Notes: generated by a model not told the origin, from the letters alone. A stretch of 64,000 nt of DNA from Candidatus Kouleothrix ribensis (GCA_016722075.1 JADKGW010000001.1:3720001-3784000); one strand, 5' to 3'; positions 26,791 to 37,661 are shown, counted from the first letter of the stretch. Numbers and translations are program-made.

Positions 26791-27537
26791 ATGGAACGCA
26801 CGGAATACGCGGTGATGGCAGCGGTCGAGGGCCGGCACTGGTGGTATGGCGGGATGCGCGCGATTGCGGCCGCGCTGCTCGACGAGGTCTATGCCGGGCG
26901 GCGCGACCTACAGGTGCTCGACGCGGGCTGTGGCACCGGCGGCAACGCGCTGTTCTTGCGGCGCTACGGCAATGTAGCCGGGATCGACCTGGCGGCCGAG
27001 GCGCTCGAGCCAGGTGGGCCACGGCTCCCCGGCGTGCTGGCACGCGCATCGGTGCTCGAGCTACCGTTCGCGAGCGGCAGCTTCGACCTGGTGACCTCAT
27101 TCGATGTGCTGTACCACCGCGCGGTGCCCGACGAGCGGCAGGCGCTGGCTGAGGCGCGGCGCGTGCTGCGGCCGGGCGGGCGGCTGCTGATCCGGCTACC
27201 GGCCTACGAGTTCCTGCGCAGCAAGCACGACCGGGCGGTACACACACGCCGGCGCTATACTAGCACCGCCGCGCTCGCGCTGATCGCCTCGGGCGGGCTG
27301 ATCGTCGAGCGCTGCTCGTACATCAATAGCCTGCTCTTCCCGCTGCCGCTGGCACAGCGCCTGCTCGAGCGCGCGCTGCCCATGCTCGAGCAGGGCCAAT
27401 CCGATCTGGCGCTGCCGGCGCCGCCGGTAAATGAGCTACTGCGCTGGCCGCTCGCCGGCGAAGCGGCCTGGCTGGCGCGCGGCGGCACATTTCCCATCGG
27501 GCTCTCGATTCTGATACGCGCGCGCCGCGCATCCTGA
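26791..27537 (+). CDS. class I SAM-dependent methyltransferase
   Basis: A 248-residue methyltransferase starting at the ATG after AGGTAGGGCGG. The opening EGRHWWYGGMRAIAAALL is the form seen in glycan-cluster methyltransferases; motif I VLDAGCGTGGNALFLRRYG, GIDLAAEALE, then SFDLVTSFDVLYHRAVPD and RRVLRPGGRLLIRLPAYEFL. The C-terminal third has a hydrophobic stretch (INSLLFPLPLAQRLLERALP). Substrate unknown; glycolipid or isoprenoid acceptors fit the type. Confidence 0.85.
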   Translation: MERTEYAVMAAVEGRHWWYGGMRAIAAALLDEVYAGRRDLQVLDAGCGTGGNALFLRRYGNVAGIDLAAEALEPGGPRLPGVLARASVLELPFASGSFDLVTSFDVLYHRAVPDERQALAEARRVLRPGGRLLIRLPAYEFLRSKHDRAVHTRRRYTSTAALALIASGGLIVERCSYINSLLFPLPLAQRLLERALPMLEQGQSDLALPAPPVNELLRWPLAGEAAWLARGGTFPIGLSILIRARRAS

Positions 27538-27599
27538 GCGCGCAGCCTTGGCGCAACAGTATAGGGGCTAGGCAACGGCCCACGTCTTTGGCGAGATGC

Positions 27600-27678
27600 G
27601 CCTGCGGCAAGATGGTACCTCTGGTTTTCGCGCTGCGCGCAAACACCATACACAATACAGTACTGCCCTGCCGCAGGC
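27600..27678. repeat. MITE-like palindromic repeat, copy 3
   Basis: Ends GCCTGCGGCAAGATGGTAC (27600-27618) and GTACTGCCCTGCCGCAGGC (27660-27678) are inverted repeats (14 of 19 match), with an inner GCGCTGCGCGC. It lies 45 bases before the next methyltransferase gene. Confidence 0.7.
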
Positions 27679-27722
27679 TATAAACGCTGAGCGCATAAGC
27701 CCTGATAGAGAAAGAAGAATCC

Positions 27723-28337
27723 ATGCTCGAGCAGATCCTCGATCGCGTATCCGAACAGCCACAGGCCTGGAATATGCTACGGCGCGTCGTTGAAAACGGC
27801 TTTCGCGGCGAGAGGGCAGTGATCGAGCGCGAGCTGGCGCCCTGGCGCGATGTCGGGCAGCGCGAGTTCCTCGACTTCGGCTGCGGCACGGGCGAGTTTG
27901 CCCCGGCCTTCCCGCCGACCTATTATACTGGCGTCGACCTGGCGCGCTACTACGTGCAATATGCCGGGAGGCACTACCCTGGGCGGTTCGCGGTGGCCAG
28001 CGGCGCCGCGATCGGGCTTAGCGGCGAACACTTCGACGCCGCGCTGGTGCTGGGCGTATTCCACCATATGCCCGACGCGCTAGTGCGCGCCAGCGTAGCC
28101 GAGCTGCACCGTGTGCTCAAGCCAGGCGCGACGCTGCTGGTGATGGAAGACACGCCACCGCCCGACCCGTGGAATGTGGCCGGGCACCTGATGCACTGGC
28201 TCGACCGCGGCGGCTACATCCGCACCAATCAGGAGTACCGGGCACTGCTGGCACCGCAGTTCAGCGTGCGCCACAACTATGCCATGCGCAGCGGCATCTG
28301 CGATTACGAGGTCTATGTGCTCGACCGCAGCGTCTGA
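27723..28337 (+). CDS. class I SAM-dependent methyltransferase
   Basis: A 204-residue protein. Motif I FLDFGCGTGEFAPAFP, acid YTGVDLARYYVQYA, then HFDAALVLGVFHHMPDALVR and HRVLKPGATLLVMEDTPPP. Translation start ATG with AAGAAGAA upstream. No membrane segment. Its 3' end overlaps the convergent sensor kinase by 25 bases. Substrate unknown. Confidence 0.85.
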   Translation: MLEQILDRVSEQPQAWNMLRRVVENGFRGERAVIERELAPWRDVGQREFLDFGCGTGEFAPAFPPTYYTGVDLARYYVQYAGRHYPGRFAVASGAAIGLSGEHFDAALVLGVFHHMPDALVRASVAELHRVLKPGATLLVMEDTPPPDPWNVAGHLMHWLDRGGYIRTNQEYRALLAPQFSVRHNYAMRSGICDYEVYVLDRSV

Positions 28338-30179
28338 GCCAGATCGGCCGACTCTGCGACATGCGCAGGAATGATCGCGGTGAAAGTCGAACCCACATGC
28401 AGCTGGCTCACCACCACGATATCGCCGCCCATCAGGCGGCACAGCTGGCGGCTAAGCGCCAGGCCCAGCCCGGTGCCGCCTTGATGATACTCCGACGATA
28501 GATCGATCTGCATGAATTCCTGAAAGAGCTGCCCGATCTGCTCTGTGTCCATACCGATCCCCGTATCGATAACCTCGAACACGATCGACACGCCGTCAAC
28601 GCCCACGCTGCGCGATGCGCGCAGGGTCACCTGGCCCTGGCGCGTAAACTTAGCCGCATTCGAGAGCAAGTTGAGTAGGATCTGGCGAGTCCGAATTATG
28701 TCGGCATGCATGGTACCGATCGCGGGCGGGCACTCGACCACCAGCCGATTGCCCTGATGCTCGACCAGCGGCCGGGCCAGGGTGGCCAGCTCGTCCATCA
28801 GATCGGCGATCGCGAACGTCGTCAGGTCGAGCACCAGCTTGCCGGCCTCAATCTTCGAGTAATCGAGCACGCTGCTGATCAGGCCAAGCAAGTGTTCGCC
28901 CGAGGTTTTGATCCGCGCGATATCGCCACCGATCTGATCGGTTTCACCTTCGCCAAGATCGGTCTCGATCAGCTCGGTATAGCCGAGGATCGCCGTAAGC
29001 GGTGTGCGCAGCTCGTGGCTCATCGACGATAGAAACGCACTCTTCGCGCGGCTGGCGGCCTCGGCCGCATCTTTCGCCTGCTGGAGTGCGAGCGTCTGGC
29101 GCTCGAGCTGAAGCGTCTGGCGCACCAGCTCGAGCTCGGCCCGCTTGCGCTCGGTGATATCGTGCCACACGATCAGCCGGCCGGTTACCCGGCTGCGCCG
29201 ATCGGTCAGCGGCGAGATCTGCAGATCGATGTAGTGGCTGACGCCCTGGTACGCCACCGTAAGCTCCTCGCGCACCGATTCGACATCGCGATAGCGCACG
29301 ATCAGCTCGGCCCAATCGGCAAACACCTGCTCGGTCGGCTGGCCGATCAAGACACCGGGCGCAACCTTAAGTGTCGTGCAGGCCGCCGGGTTGATATCGG
29401 CGATCCGCCCGTTGCGATCGAGCACAATCACACCATCGGCCATCTGCTCGACCACGCGATGGCGCGCGACCGGCGCAAGATTGAGCAGGCGGTAGCGGAA
29501 GACACCCCAGGCAAGGATCGGGTTAGCGATTGCAAAGGTGATCGGCGTGAGATCGAGCGACTCCATCCCGGCGATCGGCACCAGGCCGGCCACGGTTATG
29601 AACGAGCCGATCAGCGGCACGACCAGGCCAAGCGTGATCGCCAGGATCTGGCGGCGATACAGCCGCTGGTTGTCGAGACTTCTCGCGCACCAGCAATCCC
29701 AGCGTGACCGCCATCAGCAAGTAGGCATGCGCGATCATCACCCACATCCACGGCCCATAGCTATACACCAGTGCCGGGAATGCACCAGCCGTGTCGAGCT
29801 GCGGCGCGATGCGCACAAGATGATGGGCCGGGTCTGTCCATACCAGCAGAATATTCGCGATCGGCTCGATGCCCAGCAGTGCGCCGAAGCGGCGCAGCAG
29901 CATATCCTGATGGGTATAGACCAGCGCAAATACCAGCGTGCCGATCGCCGCAAGATCGACCCCGATAAACTGAATATTATCCCATACGATTTTGCCGATG
30001 AGCAGCTCGGCGCGCAGCTCGGCGAAGTAGCCGATCGTCCAGATGCCTTCGCCGGCAATAATCAGCACGAAGGCCAGCGCACCGGGCACATAGCGATAGC
30101 GCAGCGCATAGCCCAGCAAGCCGATCGATATAGTAGCTGAAAGGATCAGCAGCAGCTGAAACGATAGATATAGGCTCAT
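28313..30179 (-). CDS. 7TM-type PAS sensor histidine kinase, one frameshift
   Basis: About 620 residues if joined. The N-terminal ORF (start 30179) has membrane segments of the histidine-kinase 7TM domain (SLYLSFQLLLILSATISIGL, AFVLIIAGEGIWTIGYF, WMWVMIAHAYLLMAVTLGLL). After a +1 change near 29680 the frame continues with two more segments, a PAS domain (VVEQMADGVIVLDRNGRIAD), a coiled coil, H-box SSMSHELRTPLTAILGYTEL, N-box ILLNLLSNAAKFT, G1 DTGIGM and G2 GGTGLGLALS: a complete kinase core. Without the change the N-terminal part would end at 29523. Signal and partner regulator unknown. Confidence 0.82.
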
Positions 30180-30486
30180 GATCCTGCTTGCAATTGCGGA
30201 TGCGCCAAATCATCTACAGAGTGCATCGAGCGGGTTGGAATCGCCTGCGAGCCGCCCGAATACATTATATACGGTGTACGTGGTTGGCGCCTTGCGTCTG
30301 TGCCAAAATTGTAGACCAGTAGACACCAAGAATCAATGGCACCTAAGAATGAGTCCAGGGCAGCATCAACCTCGTCGCTACCAGGATGTGCTCCAACACA
30401 CGCGGCCCTGGCGTACGAGCAAGCGCCGAGTAGTGCTACAATAGGGCGCTGTGCGCGGCAGCGGAAGGATATGTGGCCACGACGAA

Positions 30487-30879
30487 ATGACAATAGTGAG
30501 ACGGAACATGTTAATCTACGGTCTTCTGCTGATCGCAATCTGCCTGACGGTCACCGGCGAGGTGCTGCTAAAGCTGGGCATGAATGCCGTGCGCGCCGAT
30601 GTTGGTGCGTTTGCAGCCTCGCTGCCGGTGTTGCTGCGCACCTTTACCGAGTGGCGCGTGGTGCTCGGCTTCGCGCTGATCTTCAGCGGGGCCTTGTTCT
30701 GGCTGGGGGTGATCTCGCGGGCCGACTTCTCGTTCGCCTACCCGTTACTGGCACTGAGCTATGTGATCGCGCTGGTGCCGGCCTATCTTGTGATCGGCGA
30801 GCGAATCACGCTCAACCGGGTTGTCGGCGCACTTGTGGTGGTGATCGGCGCTGTGATCATCGGGTGGGAGCGCCGCTAG
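30487..30879 (+). CDS. SMR/EamA-type small membrane transporter (ArnE/EmrE-like)
   Basis: About 130 residues with four membrane helices: LIYGLLLIAICLTVTGEVLL, VVLGFALIFSGALFWLGVIS, FAYPLLALSYVIALVPAYLV and VVGALVVVIGAVIIGW. The conserved Glu in TVTGEVLLK and the FSFAYPLLAL motif match the small multidrug or ArnE-like families, which move cationic drugs or flip lipid-linked sugars. Start could instead be the ATG at 30508, which begins the first helix. Next gene downstream is a large membrane protein, so a lipid-sugar role is plausible. Confidence 0.8.
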   Translation: MTIVRRNMLIYGLLLIAICLTVTGEVLLKLGMNAVRADVGAFAASLPVLLRTFTEWRVVLGFALIFSGALFWLGVISRADFSFAYPLLALSYVIALVPAYLVIGERITLNRVVGALVVVIGAVIIGWERR

Positions 30880-30961
30880 AGATCAGGCCACGTTCGGTTG
30901 ATTGCGTGCAGGGCCGGCGTAGCCGCGCCCACCCCTGCGCAGCCTACACGGGCAGCCGACA

Positions 30962-32948
30962 GTGGTAGTAGGGGTTGAGCACTTGGTATGCATCGCCGGC
31001 TGGTTGCTGGCCGAGGCGCAGGCGCTGATCGGCTACCTGCGCGAACGCCAGCTGTGGGCCGCGCTGGCCGGCGCGCTGGCGCTATGGGCGCTGGCCTACC
31101 AGCCTGCGTACACCTACCAGCTCGATATCGGCGGCAACCAGCGCACACTGCGCCAGCAGTACGATACACCGTTTCTGCGCGGCTTCAACGCCTCCGAGCC
31201 GCCAAGCCTGTACGACACACCCACAATCACGCCATACCGCTGGGCCGAAGATCGCGCGACGATTGTGCTGCCGGGGCTTGGCGGCCAGCGCTGGCGCCTG
31301 GCTATCCGCGCGGCCAGCGGCCGCCCCGACGGCAGCCCGATCGAGAGCCGCTGGAGCGACGGCAGCTCGACGCAGGCGCTGTGGATCGCGGCCGCGCCAC
31401 AGGTCTATTACCTGGCCGCCGCCACCGATATGGCCGGCGACCTGCGGCTACACCTCGAGACGCCCACGCTCGACGCGCCGGCCGACCCACGCAGGCTGGG
31501 CCTGGTGGTGTATCAGGTTGGCGTCGAGCCGCTGGCCGGGCCGTACCTGCCGGCGCCGGGCCTGCTGGGGCTACTGGCCGGCGCACTCGCGCTGCTCTAC
31601 CTGCTGGCGCGCCGTCTGGCGCTGGGGCCGCGTGGCGCGCTGGCCTTGGCGCTGGCAATGGCAGCGGTGGTTGCAGCCGCACTGGCGACTACGCGCATGG
31701 GCCTGGCACTGCTCGCACCCACGCTGGTGCCGATCGGGCTGGGCTGCTACGCGCTCGGGCTGCTGGGCAGCCGGATCTACCAGCACCTGCTCGCGCCGCC
31801 GCTGGGCAGCCCGGCCAGCCGCACCGGCCGCTGATCGTGGCACTGGTGATGCTGGCGCTGGCGCTACGGCTGGGCGGCATGCTGCATCCCTACGCGATCT
31901 TCAGCGACGCGCGGCTCAACACGCACAACCTGACCGGCGTCATCCAGGGCACGCTGCTATTCACCGAGGCGCTGCCCTCGGAGGCCGGCGGTGGCGAGGC
32001 GCCCTACCCGCCTGGGCACTACCTGATCGTGGCGCCGCTGCAGCTGCTGATCGCGCCCGGCGAGGCCGCGCTACACACGCTCGAGAAGCTTGCCAACGCG
32101 CTGGCCGATAGCCTGGTGGTGGGGCTGCTATGGCACATGCTGCGGCGCGGCGGCTATGGCGAGCGCGCCGCGCTGCTGGGCGCGGCGCTGTACGTGCTGC
32201 CAGGGCCACTGCTGAAATCGCTCTCGGTTGGCGAGTTTGCGAATGTGTTCGGCCAGGCGCTGGCGCTGCCGCTGCTGGCCTACCTGGCGCTGAGCGCGCG
32301 GCGGCTGGCCACACCACGTGGGCTGGCCGGGCTGGCCGCGCTACTGGCGCTGGCACTGCTGGGCCACCTGGGTGTCACGATCTCGTTGGCGGGCATGCTG
32401 GCTGCGCTGGGTCTGATCTGGCTGGCGCGGCCGGCGACCCGCCCGGCGGCGGGGCGCTTGCGATCGGCTGGCTGCTGGCGGGGGCGCTGGTGGCGCTATG
32501 CTACTACGCGCCACTGGCCGATGTGCTGCTGGCGCGCGTGGGTGCGCCGGCAGCGGCCACGGCACCACGCACACTCGCCGACGAGCTAAACCTGACGCGC
32601 GTGCTGCATGTGCAGGCGCTGCTCGTGGCGCTCGGCGCTATCGGCGGGCTGGCTGCGCTGCGCCCGGCCGCCTGGCGCCATGCCTGGCCACAGCCGGCGC
32701 TCGGGGCGCTGCTGCTGGCGTGGTGGGCCGGCACGCTGCTATCGCTCGGGCTGCTGCTGTTCGCCAGCCAGGGCGTACGCTGGCAGGCCTTCTTCTACCC
32801 GGCGCTGTGCCTGGGGGCCGGCCCGGCACTGGCGCGGCTATGGGCCTGCGGCCGCGCCGGCCGCCTGGCCGCGCTGACCCTGGTGGTCTTTCTGCTCGGC
32901 GACGGCCTGGAGTTCTGGGTACACCAGATCTACACCTACCTGCATTGA
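30962..32948 (+). pseudogene. large multi-helix membrane protein, GT-C-like, two frameshifts
   Basis: About 660 residues. One N-terminal helix (LWAALAGALALWALAYQPAY), then an extracytoplasmic beta-rich domain (WAEDRATIVLPGLGGQRWRL, DGSSTQALWIAAAPQVYYLA), then about eleven helices (LLGLLAGALALLYLLARRLA ... FFYPALCLGAGPALARLWAC). A periplasmic loop HPYAIFSDARLNTHNLTGVI holds the Asp expected of a GT-C catalytic loop, and the loop PPGHYLIVAPLQLL follows. Frame changes near 31815 and 32445, each fitting loss of one base. The start is uncertain (GTG at 30962 or TTG at 30983). Same body plan as the 962-residue protein at 7655. Confidence 0.65.
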
Positions 32949-33165
32949 CGGCGGTAGCCGCCCCGCCGCGCGGCGCAACACGTATCGTACCAGCTCCGCT
33001 TGATCGCCTATGTTTTCCAGTGCTGTGCGCGGCATTACCGCCCCCAAGCCCCCACTATAGGACAAGGATTTACCCGGATTTGGTATCAGCTTTGCTCTAG
33101 GATGCGTGCCATACCACCTCCAGGGTTATCTGGGCTGCAGCGCAATCGTACGCTATGCGCGGTGC

Positions 33166-33456
33166 TCAGTTTTGCCGGGAGCGTATCTCGTGGTGCGCAG
33201 CCTGGCGAAACAGGCGGATCGGGAGCTGTTCCAGCAGCGCGGTGGCAGCGGCAGGGGCCGCGCCATAGATCTCAATATCGGCCACTTCACTCTGGGCGCA
33301 CTCCGAAAGCAGCACGACAGTAGATGAGCGGGTCATGACAATCATGCGGTCGCCATTGAGATCTTTGGCCAGCGGGGATTCCACGGTATACCCGTGCGCC
33401 GCCAGCGCAGCCTCGACGGTTGGCAGGATCGCGCGCATGCATGTGTAGCGTATCAT
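33166..33456 (-). CDS. small hypothetical protein, 96 aa
   Basis: ATG at 33454-33456 follows GAGGAGA. The predicted fold is alpha/beta (TVEAALAAHGYTVESPLAKD, RMIVMTRSSTVVLLSECAQS, VADIEIYGAAPAAATALLEQ), with no membrane segment or known motif. The longer frame to 33726 is rejected because the ribosome site is here. Function unknown. Confidence 0.6.
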   Translation of the reverse strand: MIRYTCMRAILPTVEAALAAHGYTVESPLAKDLNGDRMIVMTRSSTVVLLSECAQSEVADIEIYGAAPAAATALLEQLPIRLFRQAAHHEIRSRQN

Positions 33457-33758
33457 AAGTTTCTCCTCGTACATGCAAGCTGGCCGTGCGCTGCCACTAC
33501 CGCGCGGGCGGGTGAGATCGTGGGTAGACGCGCCCAAACCGATTAGCGGATTGCGCGAACGAGTGTGTGATGCTGTTGCTGCTACTATAATCAATAGCAT
33601 GGCAGCATAGCAGAAATGAAACAGCCTGACAATCGTAGAACTACGATTGATCGGGCTAAAACCAAAACTTGATCGTAGAAATCTGCAAATCGTGCATGCG
33701 CCCGGCGGAATGGGTGCGATTCGCAAGGCCCGATCGCACGCTGTAACGATCGCCGTGG

Positions 33759-34412
33759 TTACTCGAGCGGAATGATCCCGCGCCGGATGGCGTAGCGCAC
33801 CAGCTCGGTCTGATTACGCAGATCGAGCTTATGCAACAGATTGGCGCGGTACGTCTCGACGGTACGTGGGCTGAACGCGAGGGCCTCGGCGATCATGATC
33901 GAGGTATGCCCTTGCGCCGCGAGCTTGAGCACGGCCCGCTCGCTATCCGTGAGCAGATCGTAGGGGTCGTCGATATAAGCGCCTACCTGCGCGATCTGAC
34001 TCTCGGTCAGATTCTCGGTTAGCGCCCGGCTGATGTAGTGGCGGCCGTGCGCCACCTCGCGCACGGCCTGCACAAACTCGGAAGCGTGGGCTTCTTTGAG
34101 CACATACCCTGCCGCGCCGGCCCGCAGCGCCTCGCGCACATACACTGCATCGGCATGCATCGAAAGCACCACCACGCGGGTCTGCGGGGTGCGCTCATGT
34201 ACCTGGCGGATCACCTCGAGGCCGCTCATGCCCGGCATCATGATATCGACCACCAGCACATCGGGCACCAGCTGTACCACCAGCTCGATCGCCGCCGGCC
34301 CATCGGCGGCCTCGCCAACCACTGCGTAGCCGAATTCATGCTCCAGCAGGCTGCGCAGCCCTTGCCTCAGCACCGGGTGGTCGTCGGCCAGTACAACCGA
34401 TAGCATCAGCAT
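33759..34412 (-). CDS. NarL/LuxR-family response regulator
   Basis: A 217-residue regulator: receiver with acidic pair VVLADDHPV, phospho-acceptor Asp in VLVVDIMMPGMSGLE, Thr/Ser in VVVLSMHAD and Lys in GYVLKEAHASE; then a C-terminal LuxR helix-turn-helix (LLTDSERAVLKLAAQGHTSI, then FSPRTVETYRANLLHKLDL). Start ATG 34410-34412 after GAGGGAAG; ATG 34404-34406 is an alternative. It is the cognate output for the HisKA_3 kinase just upstream (gap about 95 bases). It would bind DNA when phosphorylated. Confidence 0.93.
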   Translation of the reverse strand: MLMLSVVLADDHPVLRQGLRSLLEHEFGYAVVGEAADGPAAIELVVQLVPDVLVVDIMMPGMSGLEVIRQVHERTPQTRVVVLSMHADAVYVREALRAGAAGYVLKEAHASEFVQAVREVAHGRHYISRALTENLTESQIAQVGAYIDDPYDLLTDSERAVLKLAAQGHTSIMIAEALAFSPRTVETYRANLLHKLDLRNQTELVRYAIRRGIIPLE

Positions 34413-34507
34413 ACTCTTCCCTCGGGCATAATTTTTGCGAACCGCATTGTACTGGTGGCTGCTCCACCGGCTGTTGGGGCTGGGGTTGGATTGCAGATTG
34501 GCATCGT

Positions 34508-36419
34508 TCAGGCAGCGCCTGGCGCAGCCTGGGCCATATCGAGCGGCAGCGTCACGCGAATGCACGTGCCCTCGCCCGGTGTTGAGTCGAGGCTAAACTG
34601 GCCCCCCCAGCAGCTGCGCACGCTCATACATGCCGGTCACTCCCACCGATGGCCCAATCAGCGATGCGGCGGCTGTGTCGAAGCCACAGCCCTGATCCTC
34701 GATCGTAATCTTGAGTTGGCCTGCGCTCACCCACACGCGCACCGACGCTATCGCCGTCTGGGCGTGGCGCGCAACATTGGTCAGCCCCTCTTGCACAATC
34801 CGGTAGGCACCGATCGCGATATGCGGCGGCAGCGCGTGAGCCAGACCACCATACCTAAAATCAACGATCACGTTGGTCTGCTGGGTGTAGCGCTGAAAAT
34901 GCCAGAGCAGCGTAGGCAGCAGCCCCATATCGTCGAGCATCGGTGGGCGCAAGTCGAGCGAGAGCCGGCGCACCTGGCCGGTCAGATCAGCAACCAGCCG
35001 TTGGGCCTCGTGCAACCGGGTGCGCTGCTGCTCGGCCGGCGCATGCGTGCCGATTTCAAGCACCATGTTCAGGCACGTCAGCTGCTGCCCGATCTCGTCG
35101 TGCAGCTCGTAGGCCAGGGCGCGGCGCTCATTTTCCTGGGCATTAACCAGCCGCACCGACAGATCCATCAGCTGCTGGCGGCTGGCGCGCAGCGCATCTT
35201 CGGCGCGCTTGCGCTCGGTGATGACTTCGGAGAACAAGATCAGGCCACCAATTTCAGGGAAATTCTCGTACCAGGGGTGCAGCTCCCAACGCACCCAATC
35301 TACCACCCCATCGCCGCGTGGGAAGAGGTCTTCCTCGTTAGCCTCGTACATACCCGTCAGGCAGCGCTGGTGAATCGCCTTCCAGCGCTCGGGGATGTTG
35401 GGAAAGACCGAGTAGTGCGACTGCCCGATGATGTTCTGATCGCCAAGGCGATAATCGGCGAGGTAGCGGCGGCTAACCGCCATATACCTCATGGCGCGGT
35501 CGAACATGGCAATTGCGGCGGGCGCGTGTTCGACGAACAGTTTGAGCGTCTGTTCGCTCTGGTGCAAGGCCGCCTCGGCCAGCCGGCGCGCGGTCAGGTC
35601 GGTATGTGCCACCACGGCCCCGGCGTGCCCGGCCAGCTGGGTGACGCTCATAACAAACCAGGCCGGACTATCTGGTCGATCGCAGCGGTATTCCAGCGTG
35701 AAGCTGGGCCGCTGGCCGCTCAGCACGGCGCAAACCCCCTCGTACGCGGCCTGGGCATCGGCTAGGCCGGCGTTAGCGCCGGCGCGGCAGACTGCCAGGT
35801 AGTTGATGCCGACATCGGCGTTCGCCAGCCCCGGCTGGTTAGCGCGGCCATTTTTGCGCCCGAAGGCCTCCCAGGCCGCATTGACCGCCAGAATCCTGCC
35901 GTCGCGATCGAGCACGACAATATGCGCGCTCAACGAGTCTAGCACGGCCTGGCTGAATGCTGCGAGTTGAGATCTGCTCAGCGCAGGCGCCTCGCGCCGC
36001 CGCTGGCTTGCCGCCAGCTCGCGCTGTAGCGCCAGCTGTATAATCGCACGATCGAGCGCGTGGCCCAGCGTATAGGCTAGGCCGGGCCGCTTGAGCACAT
36101 AATCGTGGATACCGCATTTGAGTATACGCGCCGCGCTAGTCGGGCTGGCCGTATCGAGCAGCAGGATGATCGCGAAAGCGTGCTGGCCATACGTGCCGAC
36201 CAGATCGGCGTGCCAGGCCAGGGCGGTATCGGGCAAAGGGGCATCCAGCACAAGCGCGTCGGGCAGGCCGGCCTGGCAGAACGCGTGTACGGCGGCAAGT
36301 GTCGGCGCCATAATGCAACTATACTCGGCGGCCGAGTCATCTTCAAGATCGCGCTGGATTGCAGCGCAATCTGCGGGATTGGTAGCGACCAGCAGAACAG
36401 TGCGGTGTGGCCTGTCCAT
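34508..36419 (-). CDS. NarX-type sensor kinase with receiver-like and PAS domains, C-terminal frameshift
   Basis: Residues 1-130 are a receiver-like domain (VLLVATNPADCAAIQRDLED, LVLDAPLPDTAL) lacking the second acidic residue of the pair. Two PAS domains follow (VLDSLSAHIVVLDRDGRILA and FDRAMRYMAVSRRYLADY), then the HisKA_3 H-box ERRALAYELHDEIGQQL and ATPase motifs EGLTNVARHA and IEDQGCGF. The frame ends early at 34593 with LLGGPV, but removing one G from a run of seven gives LLGGQFSLDSTPGEGT and a stop at 34508, the normal end. Start ATG 36417-36419 with AGGAGG. Cognate regulator lies downstream. Confidence 0.87.
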
Positions 36420-36550
36420 AGCAATTCGCCTCCTGGGCGCCACCTCGCAGATCGGCTGCAAGGCCAGGAGTATGCGAGGCAGCACCGCTAGTGCCCGACA
36501 ATCGGCCTGCGGTGGGCGCAATCGCGCCAGGCCACTCTACAAACCGCTAC

Positions 36551-37627
36551 TCAGCCACGAGGAGCGTGCCGCCGCCCGCGCCACCACAGCAGCAGCGCCA
36601 AGGCCCAACCAGCCCAGGCCAGCACCGTCAGGCCAAAGCGTGCCAGCACGAGCACCGCGAAGGTCGCTGCGCGGAGCAGGGCCACCAGCACCCGCCCGCC
36701 CAGGGACGCACGGGCGGGGGCATCCCAGGCAAGCTGGCTCAGCTGCGGCAGCAGCCCGCGCGCGACGCAATCTTCGAGCGAGTAGACGTAGATCGTGTCG
36801 GCGTGCTGGGCGGCCAGCAGCGCATCGCGGCGCACTGCCGCCCAGGGCAGCGGCGCGCGCCCCTCAGTCGCCGGGTCGCCCTCGCCCACGCTGCCAATAC
36901 TGATCGCGTCGGCATTCGCGCCATAGCTGGCGATCAGCGCGCCGCCCAGGTCGTTGCCGAACAGATCGATCGGCACGTTGCTCGAGCACATCAGCACATC
37001 GACATCGGCAGGTAAATCGATGATATCGAGCGCGCGCTGGATCAGGCTGGTGCCGGCCCGGCGGTCGTCGGCAATCACCGGCATCTGGTAAACATGCACC
37101 TCGTAACCATCCAGGTGCATCGTCACGATCAGCTCGCCAAAGGCGGTCTGCGCCGAAGGATACAAGATATTCTCGCGCGCCAGCCAGAGCCGCCTGAGCA
37201 GTGCGCGCGGCCCACGCTGGACGATCGGTGCGACATCCTCGAGCGGCGGCTCGATAGTGAGCCCGACCGCCTCGAAGCTCAGCGACTGCGCGCCAGCCCA
37301 GGCGTGAAACATGGCATAGCATTCGGTCGCGCGTGGGTAATTCTGCAGATTAAACGCAAACCCTTCGGCTGGTGGCAGGCACAGGCCAGCGATCACGCTA
37401 ATTCCGCGCTGGTTAAGCAGCTGCGCCGCCTGCGCACGCGGCTCGTCGAGCTGTGGCAGCGCCAGCGCCACCGCATGCCCCTGCGCCGCCAGCAGATCGA
37501 GCACACCCGGCCGCTGCAGCGCCTCCAGCAGGGCCGGGCCGTCCAGCTCGGTGGCAAAGATCAGGTGGGGCCGCTCGACGGCACCGTGTACATGATGGGG
37601 TGCTTGGGGATGTCGTTCGATTGCCAC
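36551..37627 (-). CDS. uncharacterised protein with C-terminal membrane segments
   Basis: About 358 residues. The soluble part includes PAEGFAFNLQNYPRATECYA, LWLARENILYPSAQTAFGEL, YGANADAISIGSVGEGDPAT and ADTIYVYSLEDCVARGLLP, resembling a barrel-like metabolic enzyme but not one I can name. The last 70 residues have two hydrophobic helices (LVALLRAATFAVLVLARFGL and VLAWAGWALALLLWW) and a basic end. The start is uncertain: GTG at 37625-37627 sits about 30 bases after a TACACT box on the minus strand; a longer frame to 37729 would include the promoter repeat. Divergent from the ABC ATPase. Confidence 0.6.
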   Translation of the reverse strand: MAIERHPQAPHHVHGAVERPHLIFATELDGPALLEALQRPGVLDLLAAQGHAVALALPQLDEPRAQAAQLLNQRGISVIAGLCLPPAEGFAFNLQNYPRATECYAMFHAWAGAQSLSFEAVGLTIEPPLEDVAPIVQRGPRALLRRLWLARENILYPSAQTAFGELIVTMHLDGYEVHVYQMPVIADDRRAGTSLIQRALDIIDLPADVDVLMCSSNVPIDLFGNDLGGALIASYGANADAISIGSVGEGDPATEGRAPLPWAAVRRDALLAAQHADTIYVYSLEDCVARGLLPQLSQLAWDAPARASLGGRVLVALLRAATFAVLVLARFGLTVLAWAGWALALLLWWRGRRHAPRG

Positions 37628-37661
37628 GGCAGGGCTGCCTTCACTGTGCTGCAATATGCGC

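Noticed and set aside
30176..30538. Minus-strand ORF upstream of the 7TM kinase
   Set aside because: No ribosome site, odd amino-acid content and overlap with the promoter and start of the SMR gene.
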